From: Roseococcus microcysteis
GTDB lineage: Bacteria > Pseudomonadota > Alphaproteobacteria > Acetobacterales > Acetobacteraceae
Length of the DNA: 64,000 nucleotides
Assembly (NCBI RefSeq): GCF_014764365.1
Contig: NZ_CP061718.1
Location: 3,364,501 to 3,428,500 of the forward strand
Reading direction: 5' to 3'
The notes under the pieces are model-generated. The model searched no databases, was not told the DNA's origin, and saw only the letters and a program-made list of their open reading frames with translations. The stretch's first letter is position 1. Every line of letters starts with the position of its first letter. Positions 42,381 to 51,300 of this stretch are shown in pieces. Position numbers and translations under genes: made by a program.

Positions 42381-43220
42381 ATGAGCTTCCCCCACCGCGC
42401 CGGCACGCTGGCGCGCCCCGACTGCACGCTGGCCTATGAGGTGACGGGGCAGGGGCCGCCCTTGGTCTTCGCGCATGGGCTGGGGGGCTGCCTGATGTCC
42501 TGGTGGCAGCAGGTGGCGCATTTCGCGGCGAACTACACCTGCATCGCCTTCTCGCACCGGGGCTTTTATCCCTCCACCGCGCCCGAGATGGGGGTGGACC
42601 CGGCCGAATACGCGCCGGATCTGGCGGCGCTGCTGGACCATCTGGGCCATGGCGAGGTGGCGCTGGTCTGCCAATCCATGGGCGGCTGGACGGGCGTGGA
42701 ATTCGCCATCGCCCATCCCGGCCGGGTGCGCGCGCTGGTGCTGGCGGCGACCACCGGCTCGCTCGACCCGCGCCAGGCCGCTTCGCCGGTGCCGGAGCAA
42801 CTCGCCCCCTGGCAGGCGGAGAGTGCGTCGGCGCGGGCCGCCATGCTGGAGCGCCACATCCTGCCCGCCTCCGGCCCGCGCATGGCGGCGGAAAGCCCGG
42901 CGCTGGCGCATCTGTATCGGCAGATCAACGGGCTGACCCAGGGCTGGGACCGCGAGGCGCTGCGCGCCCGCCTGGGCGCCGCCCGCACCCGCCCGCCGGC
43001 CGACCTGGCGGCCGCGCGCTGCCCCGTGCTGTTCCTCGCGAATGGCGAGGACCAGGTGCTGCCGCCCTTCGCCCCCGCCGGCATGGTGCAGGCCATTCCG
43101 GGCGCGCGGGTGGCGATGATCCCGGCCGCCGGGCACTCCGCCTATTTCGAGAAGCCGGCCGCCTTCAACGCGCTGGTCGAGGCTTTCATGCTGGAGAATG
43201 GCTGGGGCGCGGCGCGTTGA
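42381..43220 (+). CDS. alpha/beta fold hydrolase
   Basis: The 279-residue product has a typical fold: PPLVFAHGLGGCLMSWW (oxyanion region), the nucleophile elbow VCQSMGG with Ser 99 (Cys replaces the usual first Gly), and IPAAGHSAYFEKPAAFN with the catalytic His near 252. The acid is probably Asp in LANGEDQVLPP. Substrate unknown; 3-oxoadipate lactonase and ester hydrolases are relatives. It stands between two solute-binding protein genes. Confidence 0.85.
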   Translation: MSFPHRAGTLARPDCTLAYEVTGQGPPLVFAHGLGGCLMSWWQQVAHFAANYTCIAFSHRGFYPSTAPEMGVDPAEYAPDLAALLDHLGHGEVALVCQSMGGWTGVEFAIAHPGRVRALVLAATTGSLDPRQAASPVPEQLAPWQAESASARAAMLERHILPASGPRMAAESPALAHLYRQINGLTQGWDREALRARLGAARTRPPADLAAARCPVLFLANGEDQVLPPFAPAGMVQAIPGARVAMIPAAGHSAYFEKPAAFNALVEAFMLENGWGAAR

Positions 43221-43278
43221 CAGGCCGCGTCTTCCTGGCCGACAAACCTCGCAACGAATAACCGAGGAGGCCGTCCAG

Positions 43279-44427
43279 ATGATCACCCGTCGCAACACCT
43301 TCGCCCTTGGTGGCGCGCTTGGCGCCGCGGGCCTCGCCACGCCCGCGCTGGCGCAGAGCCGCAACCTCGCCAACCTGCCCGCCACCATGATCTGGTCCGT
43401 CTATGACGTGGGCTCGACGGGCTATGTCGAGGCCTCGGCCATCTCCGACGCGCTGGGCCGCGCCCATGGCACCCGCGTGCGGCTGCAGCCCTCGGGCACC
43501 TCCATCGGCCGCATCCTGCCGCTGAAGCAGCGCCGCGCGAGCCATGCCTGGCTGGCCAACGAACTCTATTTCGCCGCCGAGGGCCTCTACGAATACGCGA
43601 CGCCGGATTGGGGCCCGCAGGATTTCCGCGTGCTGGCCGGGCGCAAGAACGCCTTCTCGGTGGTGGCGACGCGCGAGAGCGGGATCACGAAGCCCGAGGA
43701 TCTGCGCGGCAAGCGCATGGCCTGGGTGCCGGCCAATTCCTCGGTGAACATCAAGGTCGAGCCCATCCTGGCCTTTGCCGGCCTCACGCTGAACGACGTG
43801 CAGATCGTGCAGTTCCCCTCCTACGCCGCGAGCCTGCGCGCGCTGATCGAGGGCCGGGCCGATTGCGCCGGCGCCGCCCCGGCGGCCGCCGTGCTGCGGG
43901 AGCTGGAGGCGAGCCCGCGCGGCATCTCCTGGGTGCAGCTCGACCCCAACAACGCCGAGGGCTGGGCGCGGGCGCAGCGCGCCGTGCCCTTCGTGGAGCC
44001 CTTCGCCGAGACCATCGGCGCCGGCATGTCCGAGCAGAATCCGGCCAATGTCATGGGCTATCGCTACCCCATGATCACGGTGAACGCGGACGCGGCCGAG
44101 GCCGAGGTCTATGCGCTGATGACGGCCATCACCGACAGCTTCGACATGTTCAAGGACACGAACCCCATCATGCCGCGCTGGGCCATGAACCTGGCCGGCA
44201 CGCCGCCGATGGACGCGCCCTTCCACGAAGGCGCCATCCGCTTCCTGCGCGAGCGCAACATCTGGAACGCCGACATCCAGCGCTGGCAGGACACGACGCT
44301 GACCCGCCTGAACACGCTGCGCGCCGCCTGGGCCGAATTCCTGCCCGGCGCCCGCAGCCAGCCGGCCGAAGCCTTCGCCGAGGCCTGGACGGAACGGCGC
44401 CGCGCCGCACTCGCCACCCTCGGCTGA
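43279..44427 (+). CDS. TAXI-family TRAP solute-binding protein
   Basis: From ATG 43279, with GAGGAGG upstream, the product is 382 residues. It has a signal (MITRRNTFALGGALGAAGLA, ending ATPALAQ) and TAXI features: STGYVEASAISDALG, IGRILPLKQRRASHAWLANE and DLRGKRMAWVPANSSVNIKV. TAXI proteins deliver carboxylates such as glutamate or 2-oxoglutarate to fused TRAP permeases, encoded here directly downstream. Its ligand is not evident. Confidence 0.92.
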   Translation: MITRRNTFALGGALGAAGLATPALAQSRNLANLPATMIWSVYDVGSTGYVEASAISDALGRAHGTRVRLQPSGTSIGRILPLKQRRASHAWLANELYFAAEGLYEYATPDWGPQDFRVLAGRKNAFSVVATRESGITKPEDLRGKRMAWVPANSSVNIKVEPILAFAGLTLNDVQIVQFPSYAASLRALIEGRADCAGAAPAAAVLRELEASPRGISWVQLDPNNAEGWARAQRAVPFVEPFAETIGAGMSEQNPANVMGYRYPMITVNADAAEAEVYALMTAITDSFDMFKDTNPIMPRWAMNLAGTPPMDAPFHEGAIRFLRERNIWNADIQRWQDTTLTRLNTLRAAWAEFLPGARSQPAEAFAEAWTERRRAALATLG

Positions 44428-44436
44428 GCCCCTTCA

Positions 44437-44467
44437 CCGCCGCCGGACCCCCGGCGGCGGTTTTTCT
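44437..44467 (+). terminator. intrinsic terminator inside the TAXI-TRAP unit
   Basis: CCGCCGCCGG (44437-44446) pairs perfectly with CCGGCGGCGG (44451-44460) around ACCC, followed by TTTTTCTTT. It lies between the binding protein and its permease, so partial termination could raise the ratio of binding protein to permease. Confidence 0.9.
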
Positions 44468-44492
44468 TTCACCTCCCGTCCGGTTTCCCCGC

Positions 44493-46427
44493 ATGTCCAG
44501 CACCGTCGCCGCCGCCCCTGTCATCGAGGACCCGGAGGCGCGATCGGGACGCCTGACCGGGGCCGCCTTCTGGGCGGCCTTCGTGCTGTCGGCGGCGGGG
44601 CTGCTGCTGACCATCAACCAGGTCTTCAACCTGGGCGTGGGCGGGTTCCGGCCAATCAGCACGGCCTATTACTACCTCATCATCGGCTGCTTCGGCGGCT
44701 TCGCCTTCCTGGCCTTCCCCGCCATCAAGCGGCAGAAGACGCATGTGCCCTGGTTCGACTGGCTGTTGGCGGCGGCCACGCTGGGCATCAGCGTGTGGCT
44801 GGCCACCGTCTCGCTCACCATCCAGCTCGCGGGCTGGAACGCGACGGCGCCCGACTGGGCGGCCTGGCTGGGTGTCGCGCTGATCGTGATGATCCTGGAT
44901 GGGGTGCGGCGCACGGGCGAGAACGTGCTGTTCTTCGCCTGCCTCATCTTCGGCGCCTTTCCCATCTTCGCGGGCGACATGCCGGGCTTCCTCTGGGGCG
45001 TGGAGTTCAGCCCGCTCGACACGGTGCGCGAGCATGTCTTCGGCACCGAGAGCATCATCGGCATCCCCATGCAGGTGGTGGCGGACACGCTGATCGGCTT
45101 CCTGGTTTTCGGCGTGGTGCTCTCCGCCACGGGCGGGGCCGCCTTCTTCATGGATTTCGCGCTGGCCTTGATGGGCACCTCGCGCGGCGGGCCGGCCAAG
45201 GTCGCGGTGGTGTCGTCCGCCACCTTCGGCATGCTCTCGGGCAGCCCCACCTCCAACGTGCTGACGACAGGCACGCTGACCATCCCCACCATGAAGCGCT
45301 GCGGCTATTCGGCGCATTACGCGGGGGCGGTGGAGGCCTGTTCCTCCACGGGTGGGGCGCTGATGCCGCCCGTGATGGGGGCCGCGGCCTTCATCATGGC
45401 GACCTTCCTGAACGTGCCCTATGCCGAGGTGATGCTGGCGGCGCTGCTGCCCTCGGTGCTGTTCTACGCGGCACTCTTCCTGCAGACCGACCTCTATGCC
45501 GTGCGGAAGGGGCTCAGGGGCGTGCCGAAGTCGGAGGTGCCGCCGCTCGGCCCCACGCTGGCTTCGGGCTGGTATTTCATCGGCGCCATCGTGGGGCTGA
45601 CGGTGCTGCTGCTGGCCTTCCGGATGGAGGCGCAGGCGCCCTTCTGGGTCTGCCTCTTCCTGCTGGTCGTGGCGGTGCTGCGGCGCAAGGTGACCGGGTT
45701 CAACCTGATGTCCTTCTGCCGGCTGGTGGTGGATGGCGGGCAGGCGGTGGCGCAGATCGTGGCCCTCATCGCGGGCATCGGCCTCATCATCGGGGCGCTG
45801 TCCGTCACGGGCGTCGCCAACTCCTTCTCGCGCGAGCTGGTGCAGTATGCGGCGGGCAATATCGGGCTGCTGCTGTTCTTCGGCGCCATCACCAGCTTCA
45901 TCCTGGGCATGGGGATGACGGCGTCCGCCTGCTACATCTTCCTGGCCATCGTGCTGGCGCCGGCGCTGGTGCAGGCGGGGTTGGACCCGATGGCCTCGCA
46001 TCTCTACGTCCTCTACTGGGGCATCGTCTCCTTCATCACGCCGCCGGTGGCGCTGGCGGCCATCGCCGCGGCCTCCATCGCGAAATCCTCGCCGATGAAG
46101 ACGGGGCTGATGTCGCTGCGCATCGGCTGCCTGCTGATGCTGCTGCCGGTGCTGTTCGTGTTGCAGCCGGCGCTGATCCTGCGGGGCGACCTGCCGCTGA
46201 TCCTGCAATCGGTGGCGACGGCGGGGGTGGCGATCTTCATGCTGGCCTCGGCCTTCGAGGGGTATGTCTATGGCGTGGGGGCCACGCCGACCTGGGCGCG
46301 CATCCCCATCCTGGTGGGCGGGCTGCTGCTGCTGATCCCGGAGGGGATGACGGACCTGCTGGGACTGGGCATCGCGCTGGCGGGCATCCTGGCCATGTGG
46401 CTGGCGAGGCCGAGGGTGGCGGCATAA
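44493..46427 (+). CDS. TRAP transporter permease, fused 4TM/12TM
   Basis: The 644-residue product starts MSSTVAAAPVIEDPEARSG and has about 16-18 helices. A DctQ-like part is fused to a DctM-like part with GSPTSNVLTTGTLTIPTMKR and ALMPPVMGAAAFIMA. Fusion is usual with TAXI proteins. It moves the ligand inward using an ion gradient. A long hydrophobic C-terminal extension follows the last DctM motif. The gene follows the binding protein after a terminator. Confidence 0.93.
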   Translation: MSSTVAAAPVIEDPEARSGRLTGAAFWAAFVLSAAGLLLTINQVFNLGVGGFRPISTAYYYLIIGCFGGFAFLAFPAIKRQKTHVPWFDWLLAAATLGISVWLATVSLTIQLAGWNATAPDWAAWLGVALIVMILDGVRRTGENVLFFACLIFGAFPIFAGDMPGFLWGVEFSPLDTVREHVFGTESIIGIPMQVVADTLIGFLVFGVVLSATGGAAFFMDFALALMGTSRGGPAKVAVVSSATFGMLSGSPTSNVLTTGTLTIPTMKRCGYSAHYAGAVEACSSTGGALMPPVMGAAAFIMATFLNVPYAEVMLAALLPSVLFYAALFLQTDLYAVRKGLRGVPKSEVPPLGPTLASGWYFIGAIVGLTVLLLAFRMEAQAPFWVCLFLLVVAVLRRKVTGFNLMSFCRLVVDGGQAVAQIVALIAGIGLIIGALSVTGVANSFSRELVQYAAGNIGLLLFFGAITSFILGMGMTASACYIFLAIVLAPALVQAGLDPMASHLYVLYWGIVSFITPPVALAAIAAASIAKSSPMKTGLMSLRIGCLLMLLPVLFVLQPALILRGDLPLILQSVATAGVAIFMLASAFEGYVYGVGATPTWARIPILVGGLLLLIPEGMTDLLGLGIALAGILAMWLARPRVAA

Positions 46428-46440
46428 GCGCAGCCGGCCC

Positions 46441-46840
46441 GAATCCGGCCGCAAGGCGGCCGGCGCCGCCCCACCGACCGCGCCACAGGCGCACCCGTCG
46501 TGCGGCGAAAGCCCAGCGCGCGGAGCGCGCGCCCGGCGCCTGAGGGCGTGAATCATGACAAGGCGGGCGCCCAGCCAGACCAATCCGGCCGCAAGGCGGC
46601 CGGCGCCGCCCAACCGACTGCGCCACGGGCCCACCCGTCGCGCGGCGAAAGCCCAGGGCGCGGAGCGCGCGCCCGGCGTCTGAGGACGTGAATCATGATA
46701 GGGCGGGCGCTCAGTCGGACGAATCCGGCCGCAAGGCGGCCGGCGCCGCCCCACCGACTGCGCCACAGGCGCACCCGTCGCGCGGCGAAAGCCCAGCGCG
46801 CGGAGCGCGCGCCCGGCGCCTGAGGGCGTAGATCATGGGT
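46441..46840 (+). repeat. three tandem 140-bp structured units
   Basis: Units start at 46441, 46581 and 46721 with (G/C)AATCCGGCCGCAAGGCGGC, exactly 140 bases apart. Each holds a CCGGCCGC-AAG-GCGGCCGG hairpin, CACCCGTCG and GCGGCGAAAGCCCAG. Then come GCGCGGAGCGCGCGCCCGGC, GAGGGCGT (GAGGACGT in unit 2) and AATCATGA or a near form. Differences between units are mostly single bases. The 518-base gap between the TRAP and RND genes otherwise holds nothing I recognise. No spacers of constant variable content exist, so it is not CRISPR. Confidence 0.9.
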
Positions 46841-46945
46841 GTTACAGATCATCTCATGGCGCGGAATTGGCCTGCGCGGGGAGTGCCTTTCGTGGGATAA
46901 CCGCGTGGCAATGCAACCTCGCCCCGCCGGCCGGCCTTCCTTCCG

Positions 46946-48103
46946 ATGAACATGCTCGATGCCCGTCCCCAGGAGGCGGAGGAGGCCCAGGCCTCCCGCC
47001 CCGCGCGTCGGCGCGGGCGCGTCGTCATGCTCGTGCTGGTGCTGCTGGCCCTGGCCGCCGCGGCTTGGTTCCTCTGGCCGCGACCCGCCGCCACCCCTCG
47101 GGCGCCCGCCGCCATCGGCCCGACGCCCGTGCTGACCGTCCCGCTCATCCCCGCCACCACCCGGCCGCTGGCCGTGCCCGTGGTGGGCGATGGCAGCGTC
47201 GCGCCCTGGCAGGAGCTGGTGCTGGGCCCTGAGGTGGGCGGCCTGCGCGTGCTGGAGGTGCGGGTGGAGGAGGGCGACCAGGTCCGCGCCGGCGATGTGC
47301 TGGTGCGGCTGGACGACGCCCTGCTGCGCGCCCAGGGCGCCCAGGTGGAGGCCAGCATCAACGAGGCCAGGCTGGCGCTGGACTTCGCCCAGAGCGAGGT
47401 GGCGCGCGCCCGCACCCTGGCCAGCGGCGGGATCGGGCCCCGGCAGGTGCTGGAGCAGCGCGAATCCGTCGCCGCCCAGGCCGAGGCGCGGCTCGCGGCC
47501 GCCATCGCGCGGCGCGAGGAGGTGGCGGCACGCCTCGCCCAGGCGACGATGCTGGCGCCGACCGATGGCCTGGTCTCCCGCGTGGTGCTGCGCATCGGCG
47601 CGGTGACGGCGCCGGGGCAGGAGGCGCTGCGCCTGGTGCGTGACGGAAGGCTGGAACTCAACGCCCGCGTGCCGGAGCTCGAACTGGCCGGCATCGCGCC
47701 CGGCCAGCCCGTCCGTGTGCGCCATGGCGGGCGGGAGATCATGGCCGAGGTGCGCGCCATCGCCCCCACCATCACCACAGAGAACCGGCTGGGCACCGTG
47801 CATGTGGCGCTGCCGCCCGGGTCGGGCCTGCTGCCCGGCATGTTCGCCCGCGCCGAGATCATGGGCCCGCCCCGCCCGGCCGTGCTGATCCCGGCCGCCA
47901 CGGTGGTGTTCCGTGACGGCGCGCCCGCCGTCTTCACCCTGGCCCCGGGCGAGGAGCGGGTGCGCCTGCGCCGCCTCACCCTCGGCCAGCGGCTGGAGGG
48001 GATGGTCGAGGTGCGCGAGGGGCTGGCGGAAGGGGAGCGCGTGGTGCTCTCCGGCGCGGGCTTCCTGGCCGATGGCGATCTGGTGCGGGTCGCGGCGCCA
48101 TGA
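46946..48103 (+). CDS. RND efflux periplasmic adaptor
   Basis: The 385-residue product has an N-terminal anchor helix (about 25-44) after RPARRRGR. A lipoyl half-motif (VLEVRVEEGDQVRAGDVLVR), an alpha-hairpin with QAEARLAAAIARREEVAARL, and beta-barrel and membrane-proximal domains (GDGRL-type RDGRLELNARVPE) follow. It links the inner-membrane pump to an outer-membrane channel. The stop overlaps the pump gene as ATGA. No TolC-type gene is adjacent. Confidence 0.93.
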   Translation: MNMLDARPQEAEEAQASRPARRRGRVVMLVLVLLALAAAAWFLWPRPAATPRAPAAIGPTPVLTVPLIPATTRPLAVPVVGDGSVAPWQELVLGPEVGGLRVLEVRVEEGDQVRAGDVLVRLDDALLRAQGAQVEASINEARLALDFAQSEVARARTLASGGIGPRQVLEQRESVAAQAEARLAAAIARREEVAARLAQATMLAPTDGLVSRVVLRIGAVTAPGQEALRLVRDGRLELNARVPELELAGIAPGQPVRVRHGGREIMAEVRAIAPTITTENRLGTVHVALPPGSGLLPGMFARAEIMGPPRPAVLIPAATVVFRDGAPAVFTLAPGEERVRLRRLTLGQRLEGMVEVREGLAEGERVVLSGAGFLADGDLVRVAAP

Positions 48104-51100
48104 GCCGCATCGAGCCGCAGCACCGCAACATCTCGGGCTGGGCCATCCACAACCCGGTCGCGACCACCGTCATCTTCCTGCTGCTGACGGTGGCGGGGAT
48201 CTTCGCCTACCCCATGCTGCGAATCAACAACACGCCGGACCTCGATCTGCCGGCGGTGGTGATCTCGGTGGTGCAGTCGGGGGCGGCGCCCACCGAGATG
48301 GAAACCCAGGTGACCCGCCGCGTCGAGGATGCGGTGGCGGGGCTGGGGCAGGTGAAGACCATCCGCTCGATCATCGTGGATGGCAGTTCCACCACCATCG
48401 TCGAGTTCACGCTGGGCACCAACATAGATCGCGCGGCCAATGACGTGCGCGACGCGGTGGGGCGCATCCGCAGCGATTTGCCGGCCGGCGTGCGCGAACC
48501 CGTGGTGACGCGCGTCGAGGCCACGGGCGGGGCCATCGTCACCTTCACCGTCTCCTCGCCCCGGCTGACGGTGCCGGAGCTGAGCTGGCTGGTGGACGAC
48601 ACCATCTCGCGCGCCATGCTGGCCGTGAATGGGGTGGCGCAGGTGAACCGCGTGGGGGGCGTCGCGCGGGAAATCCGCGTGGCGCTGCGGCCCGACCGGC
48701 TGCTGGCGCTGGGCATCACCGCGGGCCAGGTGAACGCGCAGCTGCGCGAGCAGAACATCAACCTCCCCGGCGGCCGCGGCACCATCGGCACGGGCGAGCA
48801 GGCCATCCGCACGCTGGGTTCCGCCATCACGGTGGAGGAGCTGCGCGAGCGCAGCATCATCCTGCCCAGCGGCCGCTCCGCGCGGCTGGCGGAGCTGGCC
48901 GATGTGGAGGATGGCACGGCGGAAATCCGCACCGCGGCGCGGCTGGATGGCAGGCCGGTGGTGGGCTTCGAGATCGTCCGCACGCGCGGCTCCTCGGAGG
49001 TGCGCGTGGCGGAGGAGGTGATGGCCCGCGCCCGCGCCCTCTCGGCCGAGCTGGATGTGGAGGTCACACCCGTCACCACCACCGCCACCTTCGTGATGGC
49101 CGGCTACCACGCGGCGGTGGAGGCGCTGGTGATCGGCTCGGTGCTGGCCATGCTGGTGGTCTATCTGTTCCTGCGCGACTGGCGGGCGACGATCATGGCC
49201 TCGCTGGCCATGCCGCTCTCGCTCATCCCCACCTTCTTCGTGATGCAGTGGCTGGGCTTCTCGCTCAACAACGTCACGCTGCTGGGGCTGACGCTGGTGG
49301 TGGGCGTGCTGGTGGACGACGCCATCGTCGAGATCGAGAACACGGTGCGGCACATCAGGCAGACGCCGGGCATCAGCGTGTTCCGCGCCTCGCTCGACGC
49401 CTCGGCCGAGATCGGCCTCGCGGTGGTGGCGACGACGGCGACCATCCTGGCCGTCTTCGTGCCGGTGGCCTTCATGCCGGGCATTCCCGGCCAGTTCTTC
49501 CGGCAATTCGGGCTGACGGTGGCGGCGGCGGTGGTGTTCTCGCTGGTGGTGGCGCGGCTGCTGACGCCGCTGCTCGGCGCCTATTTCCTGAAGCCGCCGC
49601 GCGATGACCATGAGCGCGAGGGCCGGGTGGGCCGCTGGTATGGCGGCGTGCTGCGCTGGTGCCTGCGGCACAAGCGGCTGACCATCCTGGGCGGCGTGGC
49701 CTTCTTCGCGATGTCGCTGGCGCTGATCCCCTTCATCTCGCGCGATTTCGTCCCGGGGGCGGATCGCGGGCGGATTTCGATGGCCCTCGAACTCGCCCCC
49801 GGCGCCACCATCGAGGAGACGGACGCGGCGGTGCGCGAGGCGACGCGCATCCTGCGCGCGCGGCCCGAGGTGGTGACCGTCTTCGCGAGCCTGGGCACGC
49901 AGGTGGGCGGCGGGGGCGGGCCGGGCCTCGGCAGCGTGACGCGCAATGGCGATCCGCGCGTCGCGAACATTCTGGCCACGCTGGTGCCCTTCCAGGAGCG
50001 CGCGCTGCGCCAGGTGCAGATCGAGAACGCGCTGCGGCCGGAGCTGGAGCGCATTCCCGGCGCGCGCATCCGCTTCGGCGCGGATGGGCAGAGCGGCTCG
50101 CGCCTGCAGGTGACGCTGGTGGGGCAGGACCCCGCGACGCTGGCCGCGGCCGGCGATGCGCTGGCGGCGCAGATGCGGACCATTCCGGGGCTTTCGGGCG
50201 CGCGGTCCACCGCCGCGCTGGCAAGGCCCGAATTGCAGATCACGCCGCGCGAGGCGCGGGCCGCGGATCTCGGCGTCTCGGTCTCGGCCATCGCCAACAC
50301 CATCCGGCTGGCGACGGTGGGCGATGTGGACCAAGCCCTGCCGCGCTTCACCCTGGCCGAGCGGCAAATCCCCATCCGCGTCATGCTGGATGAGCGCGCG
50401 CGGGCGGACATGGCGGAGCTGCGCGCGCTGCGCGTCGAAGGGCGCGGCGGCCTGCCCGTGCCGCTGGAGGCGGTGGCGGACATCGCCCACGCCGCCGGCC
50501 CGGCGCAGATAGACCGGCTGGGGCGGCAGCGGCAGTTGACGGTGGAGGCGGAGCTGGGCGGCATGCCGCTGGGCGATGCCATGCAGCGCGTGAACGCCCT
50601 GCCCATCATGCGGGACCTGCCGCCTGGTGTCGCGAACCGCCCCACCGGCGACAGCGAGGTGATGGCGGAGCTGTTCGGCGGCTTCCTGGTGGCGCTGGGG
50701 ACGGGCGTGCTGCTGGTCTACCTGGTGCTGGTGCTGCTGTTCGGGGGCTTCTTGCAGCCGCTCACCATCATGTCGGCGCTGCCGCTCTCGCTGGGCGGCG
50801 CGCTGCTGGCGCTGCTGGTGACGCAGCAGGCCATGGGCGTCTCGGCCGTCATCGGCGTGCTGATGCTGATGGGGATCGTGGCGAAGAACTCCATCCTGCT
50901 GGTGGAATACGCCATCATGATCCGCGCGGGCGGGCAGGTGGACCGCGAGACGGCCATCATCGAGGCCTGCCGCAAGCGCGCTCGGCCCATCGTGATGACG
51001 ACCATCGCGATGGTGGCGGGCATGGCGCATATCGCACTCGGCATCGGCGCGGAGAGCGAGTTCCGCGCGCCCATGGCGCTGGTCGTGATCGGCGGGCTGG

Positions 51101-51228
51101 CCACCTCGACGCTGCTGAGCCTGCTGTTTGTCCCCGTGGCCTATGTCTACATGGACCGCTTCGAGGGCTGGGTGGCGCGGCGGCTTCGGCCGAAATCCTG
51201 GGCGCAGGCGCAAGCGCCGGCGGAATAG
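48100..51228 (+). CDS. RND efflux inner-membrane transporter
   Basis: The 1042-residue product is full length for the AcrB/MexF superfamily. It has helix 1 (NPVATTVIFLLLTVAGIFAY), porter-domain motifs, the proton-relay region GVLVDDAIVEIENTVRHI in helix 4, and a second half that repeats the plan with GIVAKNSILLVEYAI. It is closest to hydrophobe/amphiphile or unclassified HAE groups; the CzcA-type DFG-DGA metal signature is absent. Cargo is unknown. The TAG stop is part of repeat copy 3. Confidence 0.94.
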   Translation: MSRIEPQHRNISGWAIHNPVATTVIFLLLTVAGIFAYPMLRINNTPDLDLPAVVISVVQSGAAPTEMETQVTRRVEDAVAGLGQVKTIRSIIVDGSSTTIVEFTLGTNIDRAANDVRDAVGRIRSDLPAGVREPVVTRVEATGGAIVTFTVSSPRLTVPELSWLVDDTISRAMLAVNGVAQVNRVGGVAREIRVALRPDRLLALGITAGQVNAQLREQNINLPGGRGTIGTGEQAIRTLGSAITVEELRERSIILPSGRSARLAELADVEDGTAEIRTAARLDGRPVVGFEIVRTRGSSEVRVAEEVMARARALSAELDVEVTPVTTTATFVMAGYHAAVEALVIGSVLAMLVVYLFLRDWRATIMASLAMPLSLIPTFFVMQWLGFSLNNVTLLGLTLVVGVLVDDAIVEIENTVRHIRQTPGISVFRASLDASAEIGLAVVATTATILAVFVPVAFMPGIPGQFFRQFGLTVAAAVVFSLVVARLLTPLLGAYFLKPPRDDHEREGRVGRWYGGVLRWCLRHKRLTILGGVAFFAMSLALIPFISRDFVPGADRGRISMALELAPGATIEETDAAVREATRILRARPEVVTVFASLGTQVGGGGGPGLGSVTRNGDPRVANILATLVPFQERALRQVQIENALRPELERIPGARIRFGADGQSGSRLQVTLVGQDPATLAAAGDALAAQMRTIPGLSGARSTAALARPELQITPREARAADLGVSVSAIANTIRLATVGDVDQALPRFTLAERQIPIRVMLDERARADMAELRALRVEGRGGLPVPLEAVADIAHAAGPAQIDRLGRQRQLTVEAELGGMPLGDAMQRVNALPIMRDLPPGVANRPTGDSEVMAELFGGFLVALGTGVLLVYLVLVLLFGGFLQPLTIMSALPLSLGGALLALLVTQQAMGVSAVIGVLMLMGIVAKNSILLVEYAIMIRAGGQVDRETAIIEACRKRARPIVMTTIAMVAGMAHIALGIGAESEFRAPMALVVIGGLATSTLLSLLFVPVAYVYMDRFEGWVARRLRPKSWAQAQAPAE

Positions 51229-51277
51229 GGCGGGATGCGTTGAGGTGGAATCACCGAACACGTTGACCCCCGCTCTC
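51228..51277 (+). repeat. 49-bp palindrome-ended repeat, copy 3
   Basis: It begins on the last base of the RND gene TAG stop and shares GGGATGCGTTGAGGTGGAAT and CACCGAACACGTTGA with copies 1 and 2, with a few changes (GGGCGGGAT and ACCCCCGCTCTC ends). The end stem is weakened by those changes. A convergent sulfotransferase gene ends 24 bases downstream. Confidence 0.85.
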
Positions 51278-51300
51278 ACAGGGGCGAAGCGGGCCGCGCT

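Noticed and set aside
43608-44492. Extended start for the TRAP permease inside the TAXI gene
   Set aside because: The region encodes the TAXI protein in another frame, and a terminator separates the two genes.
46441-46840. CRISPR array
   Set aside because: The units are tandem copies of the full 140 bases with no short repeat and unique spacers, and no cas gene is present.
2113-51277. Recurring peptide VFGDSTSTHPAL in several open frames
   Set aside because: It is the translation of the 49-bp DNA repeat in chance frames, not a protein motif.
46849-51279. 1476-codon open frame opposite the RND genes
   Set aside because: Composition is that of a reverse-strand shadow (long Arg/His/Gln runs) and it contains the reverse of the 49-bp repeat; the plus-strand genes are certain.
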